Below are positions 18,668 through 26,969 of a DNA stretch of 64,000 nucleotides, piece after piece. The stretch's first letter is position 1. Every line of letters starts with the position of its first letter. The stretch is from Haliscomenobacteraceae bacterium. Lineage in GTDB: Bacteria; Bacteroidota; Bacteroidia; Chitinophagales; Saprospiraceae. Below the pieces are notes generated by a model. It saw only the letters and a list, made by a program, of their open reading frames with translations, made no database searches and was not told the DNA's origin. Where the stretch lies: positions 34,202-98,201 of the forward strand of contig CANMVX010000013.1 in NCBI GenBank assembly GCA_947501115.1, given 5' to 3'. The position numbers and the translations under genes are program-made.

Positions 18668-19966
18668 ATGAAAATAAATGTAGTTTTTACCCTGATTTTC
18701 ACTTTGGCTTTAACCCATTCTTTTGGGCAGGTAAAAAAATCAACAAAGGGTACTTTCGCTTTAACCAATGCTACCATAGAGACCGTAACTAAAGGAACTG
18801 TCTCAGGTACATTAATCATAAGTGAAGGTAAAATAACAGCGCTTGGTTCCAATGTAACCATTCCTTCTGGCGCAAATGTCATCGACTGTAAGGGAATGTT
18901 TATTTATCCGGGCATGATTGATGGCGGTACTCAACTAGGTATAGTTGAGGTTTCATCCATCTCTCTGACGGATGATTCTGATGAATTGGGTGAATTAACC
19001 CCACACATGGAAGCGATTACGGCTTTTAACACCAGTGCCACAGCTGTTTCGGTTACGAGAGTAGATGGTATTACCACCACGTTGGTAGTTCCTCAGGGAG
19101 GTCTTTTTCCTGGCACAGCCTCTTTAGTTAATTTGGTTGGCTATACACCTGACCAAATTTATGCTGGTTTTAAAGGCGTTGTTTTAAATTTCCCTGGTGC
19201 AGGTCGTCGTGGGTTTTGGGACAGAAGAACAGACGAAGAGTTGAAAAAGGAGGAAGAAAAAGCCCTTAAACAACTAAATGATGTTTGGACAGAGGCTTTA
19301 TATTATGTACAAGTGACTGATGCTGCAGCAAAAGATCCTTCTATTAAAGTGGCATCTAATCCGGAAATGGCTCGTATTGCAGAGGTTATCAGAGGAAAAA
19401 TGACCCTACTTATAGAAACAAATAAATCATCTGATATTGAGGCTGCTATCAAGTGGGCGCAAGACAAAAAGGTGGCTAAAGTGGTTCTTACCGGCGTTGC
19501 TGAAGGTTGGAGAGTCGCTGATAAAATCGCAAAATCAGGTTTTCCTGTTATTACTGGTCCTATCATTGCATTGCCTACCAGAGAATCTGATAATTATGAC
19601 AAGGCGTATGCTAATCCTGGTATCATGTCGAAAGCTGGGGTTAAAGTAGCCATTCGTACCAATGATCAGGAAAATGTCAGAAATTTACCATTTCATGCTG
19701 GCTTTGCCGCCGCTTACGGAATGAGTAAAGTGGATGCATTGAAATCTGTTACCATCGTTCCCGCTGAAATTTTTGGCGTTGCCGATAAATTAGGTTCGCT
19801 GGAAGTTGGAAAACTAGCTAGTATCATGGTTACTACAGGTGATCCGCTAGAGCCAAAAACACAAATTAAATATCTTTTTATAGACGGTTGGATTGTTCCT
19901 TTGGATAGCAGACACATTCAGCTATATGAAGAATTTTTGAATCGTTCTCCAGGTCTTAAAAAATAA
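18668..19966 (+). CDS. Exported amidohydrolase-like protein lacking metal ligands (paralogue 3 of 3)
   Basis: This 432-residue protein has a clear signal peptide (ending SFGQ). The amidohydrolase fold is recognisable from YPGMIDGG, AEIFGVADKLGSLEVGKLASIMV and the DG-W C-terminal strand. The HxH position reads GGTQLG, the two later His are replaced (LIETNKSS, VVLTGVAEG), and the Asp position is IRTNDQE. Loss of all ligands points to a non-catalytic partner of the intact middle gene, or to a metal-independent function. Domain order and length are otherwise normal. Its stop is 2 bp before the NlpC/P60 start. Confidence 0.82.
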   Translation: MKINVVFTLIFTLALTHSFGQVKKSTKGTFALTNATIETVTKGTVSGTLIISEGKITALGSNVTIPSGANVIDCKGMFIYPGMIDGGTQLGIVEVSSISLTDDSDELGELTPHMEAITAFNTSATAVSVTRVDGITTTLVVPQGGLFPGTASLVNLVGYTPDQIYAGFKGVVLNFPGAGRRGFWDRRTDEELKKEEEKALKQLNDVWTEALYYVQVTDAAAKDPSIKVASNPEMARIAEVIRGKMTLLIETNKSSDIEAAIKWAQDKKVAKVVLTGVAEGWRVADKIAKSGFPVITGPIIALPTRESDNYDKAYANPGIMSKAGVKVAIRTNDQENVRNLPFHAGFAAAYGMSKVDALKSVTIVPAEIFGVADKLGSLEVGKLASIMVTTGDPLEPKTQIKYLFIDGWIVPLDSRHIQLYEEFLNRSPGLKK

Positions 19967-19968
19967 TA

Positions 19969-20643
19969 ATGTCCTTCTTTAAGGAATATAATAATGACTT
20001 GTTTATTTTCGCCCGCGTTCCGTTTCTAAAAGAAATTGGAACGTGGGTGATTTTTGTTTTAAGCCTGTCTTCTTGTAATCTGTTTAAGCCCGTTATTACC
20101 TCTCCCTCTACCTTAAAAGATGAGGTTTTTTTAAATGAGAAGGAAGTAGAAGAGGTTCCATCCGAAAAAGGAAATGATCGAGTAAATATTATTCCTTATT
20201 GGAAAAAAAAAGTCGACGATTATCCTGCTAAAAATAAGGCGTCAGCTAATTTGACGCTAAGATATAACGTTATTGCGGAGGCAGAAAAATATGTTGGCGT
20301 TCCATACACCTGGGCAGGTAAATCGCCGGAAACTGGTTTTGATTGTTCTGGCTTCACTTCTTATGTATTGCGCAAGTTTAATTATATTATTTCGCCGTCC
20401 TCGAAAGATCAAGCGAAATTGGGGGTGCCCAAATCATTAGAGGATAGTAATCCGGGTGATTTAATCATCTTTAGGAATGACAAAAATGAGGTTTTTCACG
20501 TATCATTTATTACGGACATTCAGCCTCAGGTCATTGAGGTTATCCATAGTGTAAACGGGGGTGTTAAAAAGGAAAATTTATTTAACAACACTTGGTGGAT
20601 GAATAAAAAAATGGAGGTACGGTCTATTTTGCCATTACCCTGA
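19969..20643 (+). CDS. NlpC/P60 (C40) peptidoglycan endopeptidase lipoprotein
   Basis: This 224-residue lipoprotein (lipobox LSSC, Cys36, after a long N-terminal lead) has a C40 papain-like domain in the last 120 residues. Catalytic Cys126 is in DCSGFTSY, His177 in VFHVSF and the third polar residue His193 in VIHSVNGG. Such enzymes cut the gamma-D-Glu to diamino acid bond in peptidoglycan stem peptides. It follows the third amidohydrolase by 2 bp, so the cluster may process cell-wall peptides or related cyclic products. It ends 2 bp before the convergent trhO stop. Confidence 0.88.
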   Translation: MSFFKEYNNDLFIFARVPFLKEIGTWVIFVLSLSSCNLFKPVITSPSTLKDEVFLNEKEVEEVPSEKGNDRVNIIPYWKKKVDDYPAKNKASANLTLRYNVIAEAEKYVGVPYTWAGKSPETGFDCSGFTSYVLRKFNYIISPSSKDQAKLGVPKSLEDSNPGDLIIFRNDKNEVFHVSFITDIQPQVIEVIHSVNGGVKKENLFNNTWWMNKKMEVRSILPLP

Positions 20644-20645
20644 TT

Positions 20646-21683
20646 TCAACTCAGTTCTCCCATCCTAAGTGCTTTATATCGGCCTTTTCCAAATTTTGTT
20701 CCATTGAAAATGATATGGGGCTTTTGAATTTCTCTTTCCATTTCAGGTAATTCATTAAACTCCTTGCATACCTGGGAACAGCAAGCCTGATATTTTGTGG
20801 CGCATGATTCACATTGAATAAAAAGAACATGACAGGCTGCATTAGCACAATTTTTATGAATATCGCAGGGTGTTCCGCATTGATGGCATTTTGAAATAAC
20901 ATCATCAGAAATCCGTTCACCCAATCGTTCATCGAAAACAAAATTTTTGCCTATAAATTTATTGGGCAAATTTTGTTCTTCACATTGCCTGGTATATTCT
21001 ATAATACCGCCATCAATCATATAAACATGTTCAAATCCCTTATGGAGATAATAGGCACTCGCTTTTTCACAGCGAATTCCGCCGGTGCAATACATGACAA
21101 TATTTTCTTTTTTCTTATCTGCCAACAAATCCTCAACTAAGGGTAGGGCCTCCCTAAAGGTCTCGACATCAGGACAAATCGCATTTTCATAATGACCCAC
21201 TTCGCTTTCGTAGTGGTTACGCATATCGACCACAATGGTATCAGGTTTATCGAGTAAGGCATTAACTTCGGGGGCAGAAAGATGTTTTCCTCTTTTAGTT
21301 ACATCAAAGGTGGAGTCATCTAATCCATCAGCTACAATCTTATTTCTTAATTTAATATTTAATTTAAAGAAAGATTTTCCATTATCATCTACTGCAATAT
21401 TCAAACGACAACCGCTTAGCCAGGGAATGCTATACAGGTAATTTTTAAAATCATCAAAAGTGTTGGTAAGGACTGAAATCTGACCATTAATCCCTTCTGA
21501 GGCTATATAAATGCGACCAAATACCCCTAAACCATCAAGTCCTGCATATAATTCATCTCTGAAAGCAGCGGGATCACTCAGTTGATGGTATCTATAAAAA
21601 GAGAGCGTAGTTCTTGGTTCAATACTTTCCTCCAGCTTCTTTTTTAATTCAGCCCTATTAACGCGGTTATACAGTCTTTTCAT
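20646..21683 (-). CDS. trhO: tRNA uridine(34) hydroxylase TrhO (rhodanese family)
   Basis: This is the 345-residue YceA/TrhO family enzyme, which makes 5-hydroxyuridine at tRNA position 34 in an oxygen-dependent reaction. It has an N-terminal acylphosphatase-like domain (ASEGINGQIS), a rhodanese domain with active-site loop starting at Cys199 (CTGGIRC), and a C-terminal Cys-rich segment (CHQCGTPC and later CESC) that probably binds zinc. Length and motif order match the family. It lies 27 bp downstream of the subtilase on the same strand and converges with the NlpC/P60 gene. Confidence 0.93.
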   Translation of the reverse strand: MKRLYNRVNRAELKKKLEESIEPRTTLSFYRYHQLSDPAAFRDELYAGLDGLGVFGRIYIASEGINGQISVLTNTFDDFKNYLYSIPWLSGCRLNIAVDDNGKSFFKLNIKLRNKIVADGLDDSTFDVTKRGKHLSAPEVNALLDKPDTIVVDMRNHYESEVGHYENAICPDVETFREALPLVEDLLADKKKENIVMYCTGGIRCEKASAYYLHKGFEHVYMIDGGIIEYTRQCEEQNLPNKFIGKNFVFDERLGERISDDVISKCHQCGTPCDIHKNCANAACHVLFIQCESCATKYQACCSQVCKEFNELPEMEREIQKPHIIFNGTKFGKGRYKALRMGELS

Positions 21684-21710
21684 AACGTTTAAAGATAAAT
21701 GGGCTGCAAT

Positions 21711-23468
21711 TTACCTATTTTGATTAATCCAAAGAATGCCTTTTGTCATCTTTTCTTTATTTGCGAGGGTGTAGATATACATTCCATTTGGCAAAGAAGG
21801 CAAATTTATCGATGAAATAGATTGATCAACTTGATGATTCATAATTTCACGTCCATACATATCAAATAGATTCAGAGTAAAAATTTCCTTTCCAAATGCA
21901 GTAGAAATATAAAGTTGTTGATGACCGGCCAGGGGATAAATTTGAATCGTAGGGTCAATAGATTCATTAATGGAGGTAACGGAAAGTGCTTTTTTTACAG
22001 CGGCAAGGGCATCAATTCTGCCATAACCATACACAGGATTTGGATAACTACCTCCACTTATATTGGAACAAACCTGGGAACTATAAAGTGGAAGTGAGGT
22101 TTCCCGAATGATTTGCTCTACCTTGTCAACTTGACCAATTAAGGATGGGTTAGCTGAAAAAAGTAGAGCTGCCAGTCCAGCAACATGTGGCCCTGCCATA
22201 CTTGTACCACTTAAAAAACCATATATTTTTCCTGGTAAAGCCGATTTTATACTTACACCCGGAGCGGATACATCGGGTTTAATTACTTTTTTGCCTAGAA
22301 TGAGTGCAGGGCCCCGCGAAGAAAAAGTAGCAATGCTATCATTGGAACGGGTAGCACCAACGGAAAATGCACCGCTCACGGTAACAGGTATTTCATTCAT
22401 GGTTTCGCAGCTACCTCCATCATTTCCAGCAGAAACAACTACCATAATACCTGCTTTTCGCAATAAAGTAATGGCTTTTTCGAAAAGTTCAATATGATTA
22501 TTTAAACATCCCTCCATGGTCGGACATGACCAAGAGTTATTGATCACATGAGGTGCTAATAAAGGATTAGGATTTTTTCCAGATATATCTCTGGGGGCTA
22601 AAAACCAATCAAAACAAGCGAGATAGGAAAACGGATTACCGTATCCGCGATCCATATTGCGTGCTCCTATCCAGCTTGCCCCTGGAGCAACCCCTATGGA
22701 AGTACCGGAAACGTCCTTTCCCACCATCGTTCCCATGGTATGGGTTCCGTGAACATCGTCATCGCAAGGTATTTTGATAGAATAACCACAGGGATTCAAG
22801 GTGTCTTTATTTAAGGGAGATGCCTTGTCAATGGCATCAAACCAATGATAATCGTGTTTAACGGTTTCTTTAGAACTCCCCCGATAGGCGCTTACAAGAT
22901 CAGGATGTGCCCAGTCATAACCTGTGTCTTGACCAGCGATGACGATACCCTTTCCAGTTATTCCCATGGCCCAAACGGCGGGAGCCTTCATTTTATCAAT
23001 ACCCCATTCTGATGCGCTTCTTAAAGATTGATTTTCCGTAGAACGCTGGTATGGAGTTACAAAAATTTCTGGATTATCATATATAAAGGCAACCTCCTTT
23101 CTGTTTATAACTTCATAGACTTGTGATTTATCCAGTGAAACTAATAAAGCATTTACCAGCATATTTGATTTAAAGGAAATGCCTTTGTCGGTTAACCATT
23201 TTTGAACGGCATATTGGGAAATGCGGGTGTTTTCCTGAAGTGTTTTAAAAATAAAAGAGCCCTTTTGGCTTTTATCCCAAGAAGACCTATAAGAAGAAAG
23301 GTCCATTTTTTGGTCGTGAAACTGAATAATTACCTCTGTTTTTTCTTTTTTCAACCATTCGTTTTTCAATCCATCACTCAATTTGTGTAAATTATTTGAA
23401 GGTTGAGAAAAAAGAAAAGAGCAATAAAAGGGGAATACTAAAAGTAAAATAACCTTGTAATGTAACAT
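21711..23468 (-). CDS. Secreted S8 subtilisin-like protease with T9SS sorting domain
   Basis: This 585-residue preproprotein has a signal peptide (ending LFSQ), an inhibitor I9-like propeptide (about 40-140), a subtilisin catalytic domain with Asp181 (DTGYDW), His240 (HGTHTMG), oxyanion SAGNDGG and Ser423 (GTSMAGPH), and a C-terminal type A sorting domain of about 70 residues (GMYIYTLANKEKMTKGILW). The last directs outer-membrane export and surface attachment by the type IX system. The catalytic triad is complete, so an active extracellular protease is expected. Confidence 0.93.
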   Translation of the reverse strand: MLHYKVILLLVFPFYCSFLFSQPSNNLHKLSDGLKNEWLKKEKTEVIIQFHDQKMDLSSYRSSWDKSQKGSFIFKTLQENTRISQYAVQKWLTDKGISFKSNMLVNALLVSLDKSQVYEVINRKEVAFIYDNPEIFVTPYQRSTENQSLRSASEWGIDKMKAPAVWAMGITGKGIVIAGQDTGYDWAHPDLVSAYRGSSKETVKHDYHWFDAIDKASPLNKDTLNPCGYSIKIPCDDDVHGTHTMGTMVGKDVSGTSIGVAPGASWIGARNMDRGYGNPFSYLACFDWFLAPRDISGKNPNPLLAPHVINNSWSCPTMEGCLNNHIELFEKAITLLRKAGIMVVVSAGNDGGSCETMNEIPVTVSGAFSVGATRSNDSIATFSSRGPALILGKKVIKPDVSAPGVSIKSALPGKIYGFLSGTSMAGPHVAGLAALLFSANPSLIGQVDKVEQIIRETSLPLYSSQVCSNISGGSYPNPVYGYGRIDALAAVKKALSVTSINESIDPTIQIYPLAGHQQLYISTAFGKEIFTLNLFDMYGREIMNHQVDQSISSINLPSLPNGMYIYTLANKEKMTKGILWINQNR

Positions 23469-23632
23469 AAAATGAATTTTGAGGCAATTTGCATTGTTTT
23501 CTTTTATTTTTTATCATTATTTAACATAAATAAATTGCAGTTCCGAATAAAATAATACATATTTGTATTAAGAGCTTTAAAAAAATCTATTAAAGACTGA
23601 TTTTCAGTCACAGAGAGGCAAACACACACATT

Positions 23633-24094
23633 ATGAACCCATCCATTACGGTTTACAATGCTTTCACAGGTATGTCCATATCTGAGAGGCAACAACTCCT
23701 TCTGTTTATGAAGGCACAAGTCGGTGAAAACGGCGAAACCCCCTATGATTTAGCATTAGATTATGCACTAAAATTGATTCCTTCTTTCGGCGGATTTGTA
23801 TTAGTTGCCTATCAGGACATTTTTCCCATTGGATGTCTGATAGTCAATAAAACAGGTATGGAAGGTTTTGGTCCGGGTCATATCATTTCTATTGCCTATC
23901 AGCACCCACAGTTTATGTCCTATCCTGAAATTATGGATCTGCTAATTTCCAGAGCAATGGAATTTACGGGTGGGGACATCAGCTATTATCTCAGACCCAA
24001 CGGCATGCAAGCGGAATTTATTCCTCAATTCAAAGAAGCAATAAATCAGGTGCATTTTAAAAAATTGAAGACAATGGTAGCTGCTATAGCTTAA
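23633..24094 (+). CDS. GNAT-like small protein, probably non-catalytic
   Basis: This is a 153-residue soluble protein. Strands such as GGFVLVAYQDIFPIGCLIVNKTGMEGF look like the N-terminal half of a GNAT acetyltransferase. The expected acetyl-CoA pyrophosphate loop (Q/RxxGxG/A) is not visible after HIISIAYQHP, where QFMSYPEIMDLL follows instead. It may be a degenerate GNAT or a related sensor domain. The ATG at 23633 follows a 164-bp AT-rich leader, and the ABC exporter begins 77 bp downstream on the same strand. Confidence 0.6.
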   Translation: MNPSITVYNAFTGMSISERQQLLLFMKAQVGENGETPYDLALDYALKLIPSFGGFVLVAYQDIFPIGCLIVNKTGMEGFGPGHIISIAYQHPQFMSYPEIMDLLISRAMEFTGGDISYYLRPNGMQAEFIPQFKEAINQVHFKKLKTMVAAIA

Positions 24095-24171
24095 AAAAGG
24101 CGCTGGTTTTGGTCATCCTTCATTTTATCCCTTTAATTTAAAAAAAATATACGACATTTGCAGGAAAAAAA

Positions 24172-25950
24172 TTGACTAAAAAGCCTTCTTCAAACCAGTT
24201 AGATGCACAACTGTTAAAACGTGTTTTAGCGGAGGCAGCGCCTTATAAATCATTGTTGTTAAGTACTACTTTAATGGCTGTTTTGCTGGCACCCCTGGCA
24301 ACAATACGTCCCTGGCTTGTGCAGAAAATGGTTGATGAGCATATTGTATATTCCGATGTTGAGGGTTTACTTAAACTGTCCATAATCTTTGTTATTGTCT
24401 TGTTTTTACATGCTTTTTTGACTTATCTGTTTACCTATTTGAGTGGGGTTCTCGGACAAGCGGTGGTAAGAGATTTACGAATAAAGATTTTTAATCATAT
24501 AAATAGATTCAATCTTTCTTATTTTGATAAAACGCCTATTGGAACTTCAACCACCCGTACCATCAATGATGTTGAAACCATAAATACCGTTTTTTCCCAA
24601 GGGGTCATTACCATTATTGCAGATATCTTAACGCTGATTGTTGTTTTAGCTATAATGTTTATAACTAGTTGGGAATTAACCTTAATAGCCCTTACAACTT
24701 CTCCATTTTTAGTCATTGCCAGTTACATATTTAAAGAGAAAGTAAAAACGTCCTTTCAATCAGTCAGAACGGAAATTTCAAGAATGAATGCTTTTTTACA
24801 AGAGCAAATTTCAGGCATGCGCTTAATACAAATTTTTCATATTGAAAAATCGTCAATGCGTCGGTTTAAAACGATAAACAGGGAATATACTAAGGCAAAT
24901 TTGGATTCGGTTTTGTATTATGCTGTTTTTTATCCGGTCGTAGAAATTATTTCCGCTGCCTCTTTAGGATTAATGGTATGGTGGGGAGCAAAAGGTGTCA
25001 TTGGGGAAAGTGTGTCAATGGGTGCATTAATCGCATTTCCCATTTATTTAAATATGTTATTTAACCCCATAAGGATCTTAGCTGACAAGTTTAATACCCT
25101 ACAAATGGGGTTAGTGGCCTCTGACAGGGTCTTTGCTTTGCTGGACAATCATGCAGAACAAGAGGTAACGGGGCATCTGAAACCTGAAAAACTAAGAGGA
25201 GAGGTTGTTTTCAATAAGGTTAATTTTGCCTATCAGGGAGAAGATTGGGTATTAAAAAATGTTGATTTTGAAATTAAGCCCGGAGAAACATTGGCTATTG
25301 TAGGGGCAACAGGTTCGGGAAAAACGAGTATTATCAGTCTAATAAATAGGTTTTATACGCATCAGTCCGGCCTCATTTCTATAGATGGAACAGATATAAA
25401 GGATTTTGATTTACAGGCGCTTCGTCATAAAATGGCATTGGTCCTTCAGGATGTTTTTCTGTTTTCAGGTTCTGTTTTTGAAAATATTACGCTGCGGGAT
25501 GATTCGATAAGTAGAGAAAAAGTCCTCTCAGCAGCTAAAATGATAGGTGCGCATGAATTTATTGAAAAACTTCCAGGTGGTTATGATTATCAGGTGATGG
25601 AGAGAGGGGCAACCCTTTCTATGGGACAAAGACAGCTCATTTCATTTGTTAGGGCGCTTGTTTTTGAACCTGATATTTTAATTTTAGATGAGGCTACCTC
25701 TTCTATTGATCCTGCCTCAGAATCGGTCATTCAGAAAGCCATTGAAACATTAATTGCTCAAAGAACCTCTATCATAATAGCACATAGATTATCAACTATC
25801 ATGCATGCTCATAAAATCTTGGTTATGCAAAGAGGGGAGGTAATGGAATCGGGTTCACCAGAAGATTTACTTAAAAACGAGGAGGGACTTTTTAGAAAGT
25901 TACACGATATGCAATTTATTCAGATTGAGTCCATGGTAGCATCCGCTTAA
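24172..25950 (+). CDS. MsbA-like ABC exporter (fused permease and ATPase)
   Basis: This 592-residue half-transporter has an N-terminal six-helix exporter domain (about 25-320) followed by an ATPase domain with Walker A GATGSGKTS, signature LSMGQ, Walker B ILILDEATSS and switch His in AHRLST. It works as a homodimer or heterodimer exporting lipids, peptides or drugs; the substrate is not predictable. The start appears to be a TTG at 24172: no ATG lies in frame until about residue 36, which would remove the elbow helix, and homologues begin at this point. Confidence 0.9.
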   Translation: MTKKPSSNQLDAQLLKRVLAEAAPYKSLLLSTTLMAVLLAPLATIRPWLVQKMVDEHIVYSDVEGLLKLSIIFVIVLFLHAFLTYLFTYLSGVLGQAVVRDLRIKIFNHINRFNLSYFDKTPIGTSTTRTINDVETINTVFSQGVITIIADILTLIVVLAIMFITSWELTLIALTTSPFLVIASYIFKEKVKTSFQSVRTEISRMNAFLQEQISGMRLIQIFHIEKSSMRRFKTINREYTKANLDSVLYYAVFYPVVEIISAASLGLMVWWGAKGVIGESVSMGALIAFPIYLNMLFNPIRILADKFNTLQMGLVASDRVFALLDNHAEQEVTGHLKPEKLRGEVVFNKVNFAYQGEDWVLKNVDFEIKPGETLAIVGATGSGKTSIISLINRFYTHQSGLISIDGTDIKDFDLQALRHKMALVLQDVFLFSGSVFENITLRDDSISREKVLSAAKMIGAHEFIEKLPGGYDYQVMERGATLSMGQRQLISFVRALVFEPDILILDEATSSIDPASESVIQKAIETLIAQRTSIIIAHRLSTIMHAHKILVMQRGEVMESGSPEDLLKNEEGLFRKLHDMQFIQIESMVASA

Positions 25951-26052
25951 TTTCGTAAAATGATTCATATATCGATAAAATGAGTATGTTTATATTTTTT
26001 TAATTATTCATTGCCATTTCTTTTTTAAATTACCATTCAAAATAAGATTTTC

Positions 26053-26964
26053 ATGACACAGATAATATTAGACCTTCAGGAGGTAGTTAAAGATTATGAT
26101 AAAAAACGGGCTGTTGATAAAGTGAGTTTTCAACTGCCTAAAGGAGCTATCTTTGGATTGTTAGGTCCCAATGGTGCAGGTAAAACGTCCCTCATTAGAA
26201 TCATTACTTCTATTACCAGAGCTGATGCAGGAGTTGTTCTTTTTAATGGCGAGCCTCTTCAGGAAAAACACAGTGAAAGAATGGGTTACATGCCTGAGGA
26301 GCGAGGTTTGTACAAAAAAATGAAAATTGGTGATCATCTGCTCTATCTCGCCCAGCTCAAGGGGCTTTCCTTTAAGGAAGCAAAAACGGAGCTTACCTAT
26401 TGGATGGAGAAATTTGAAATTATGGATTGGTGGCCCAAAAAAATTGAGGAATTGTCCAAGGGCATGCAGCAAAAAATTCAATTTATTGTAACCATTCTTC
26501 ATAAACCAGACTTAATTATTCTGGACGAGCCTTTTTCTGGTCTCGATCCTATTAACGCAAATCTTATCAAAGATGAAATTTTAAATCTTAATAAAAATGG
26601 GGCTACCCTCATTTTTTCTACTCATCGAATGGAACAGGTGGAGGAGATTTGCGAAGAAATTGTCCTTATAAATAATGGAGCAAACGTCCTTCAAGGTAAG
26701 GTAAAGGATATTAAAAATAGTTATAAGGAAAATCTCTTTAATGTTGACTTTAGTACGCCAACGCAGGTTGTTTTACCTGAAGAGTATGCTTTAAAACAAA
26801 TAAATGATTTTAAGATTCAAGTTAAATTGGATGAAAACCAATCAAGCAATGCCCTTCTGCAACATTTATTGAATCAAAATTTAAATATTTCGGGATTCAA
26901 TGAAATATTACCTTCTCTGAACGAAATATTTATTCGTCGGGTGGGGCAATCAAATAGTTTCTAA
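26053..26964 (+). CDS. ABC transporter ATPase (NatA-like, DUF4162 tail)
   Basis: The 303-residue stand-alone ABC ATPase has Walker A GPNGAGKTS, signature LSKGMQ, Walker B LIILDEPFSG and the switch His in STHRMEQ. The C-terminal 80 residues (ending LNEIFIRRVG) are the DUF4162 extension typical of NatA-like ATPases, which pair with ABC-2 permeases of the NatB type. Its natural partner is the permease at 31015-32331, four kilobases downstream in the same direction. A heparinase-like gene begins 5 bp after its stop. Confidence 0.9.
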   Translation: MTQIILDLQEVVKDYDKKRAVDKVSFQLPKGAIFGLLGPNGAGKTSLIRIITSITRADAGVVLFNGEPLQEKHSERMGYMPEERGLYKKMKIGDHLLYLAQLKGLSFKEAKTELTYWMEKFEIMDWWPKKIEELSKGMQQKIQFIVTILHKPDLIILDEPFSGLDPINANLIKDEILNLNKNGATLIFSTHRMEQVEEICEEIVLINNGANVLQGKVKDIKNSYKENLFNVDFSTPTQVVLPEEYALKQINDFKIQVKLDENQSSNALLQHLLNQNLNISGFNEILPSLNEIFIRRVGQSNSF

Positions 26965-26969
26965 TAAAG

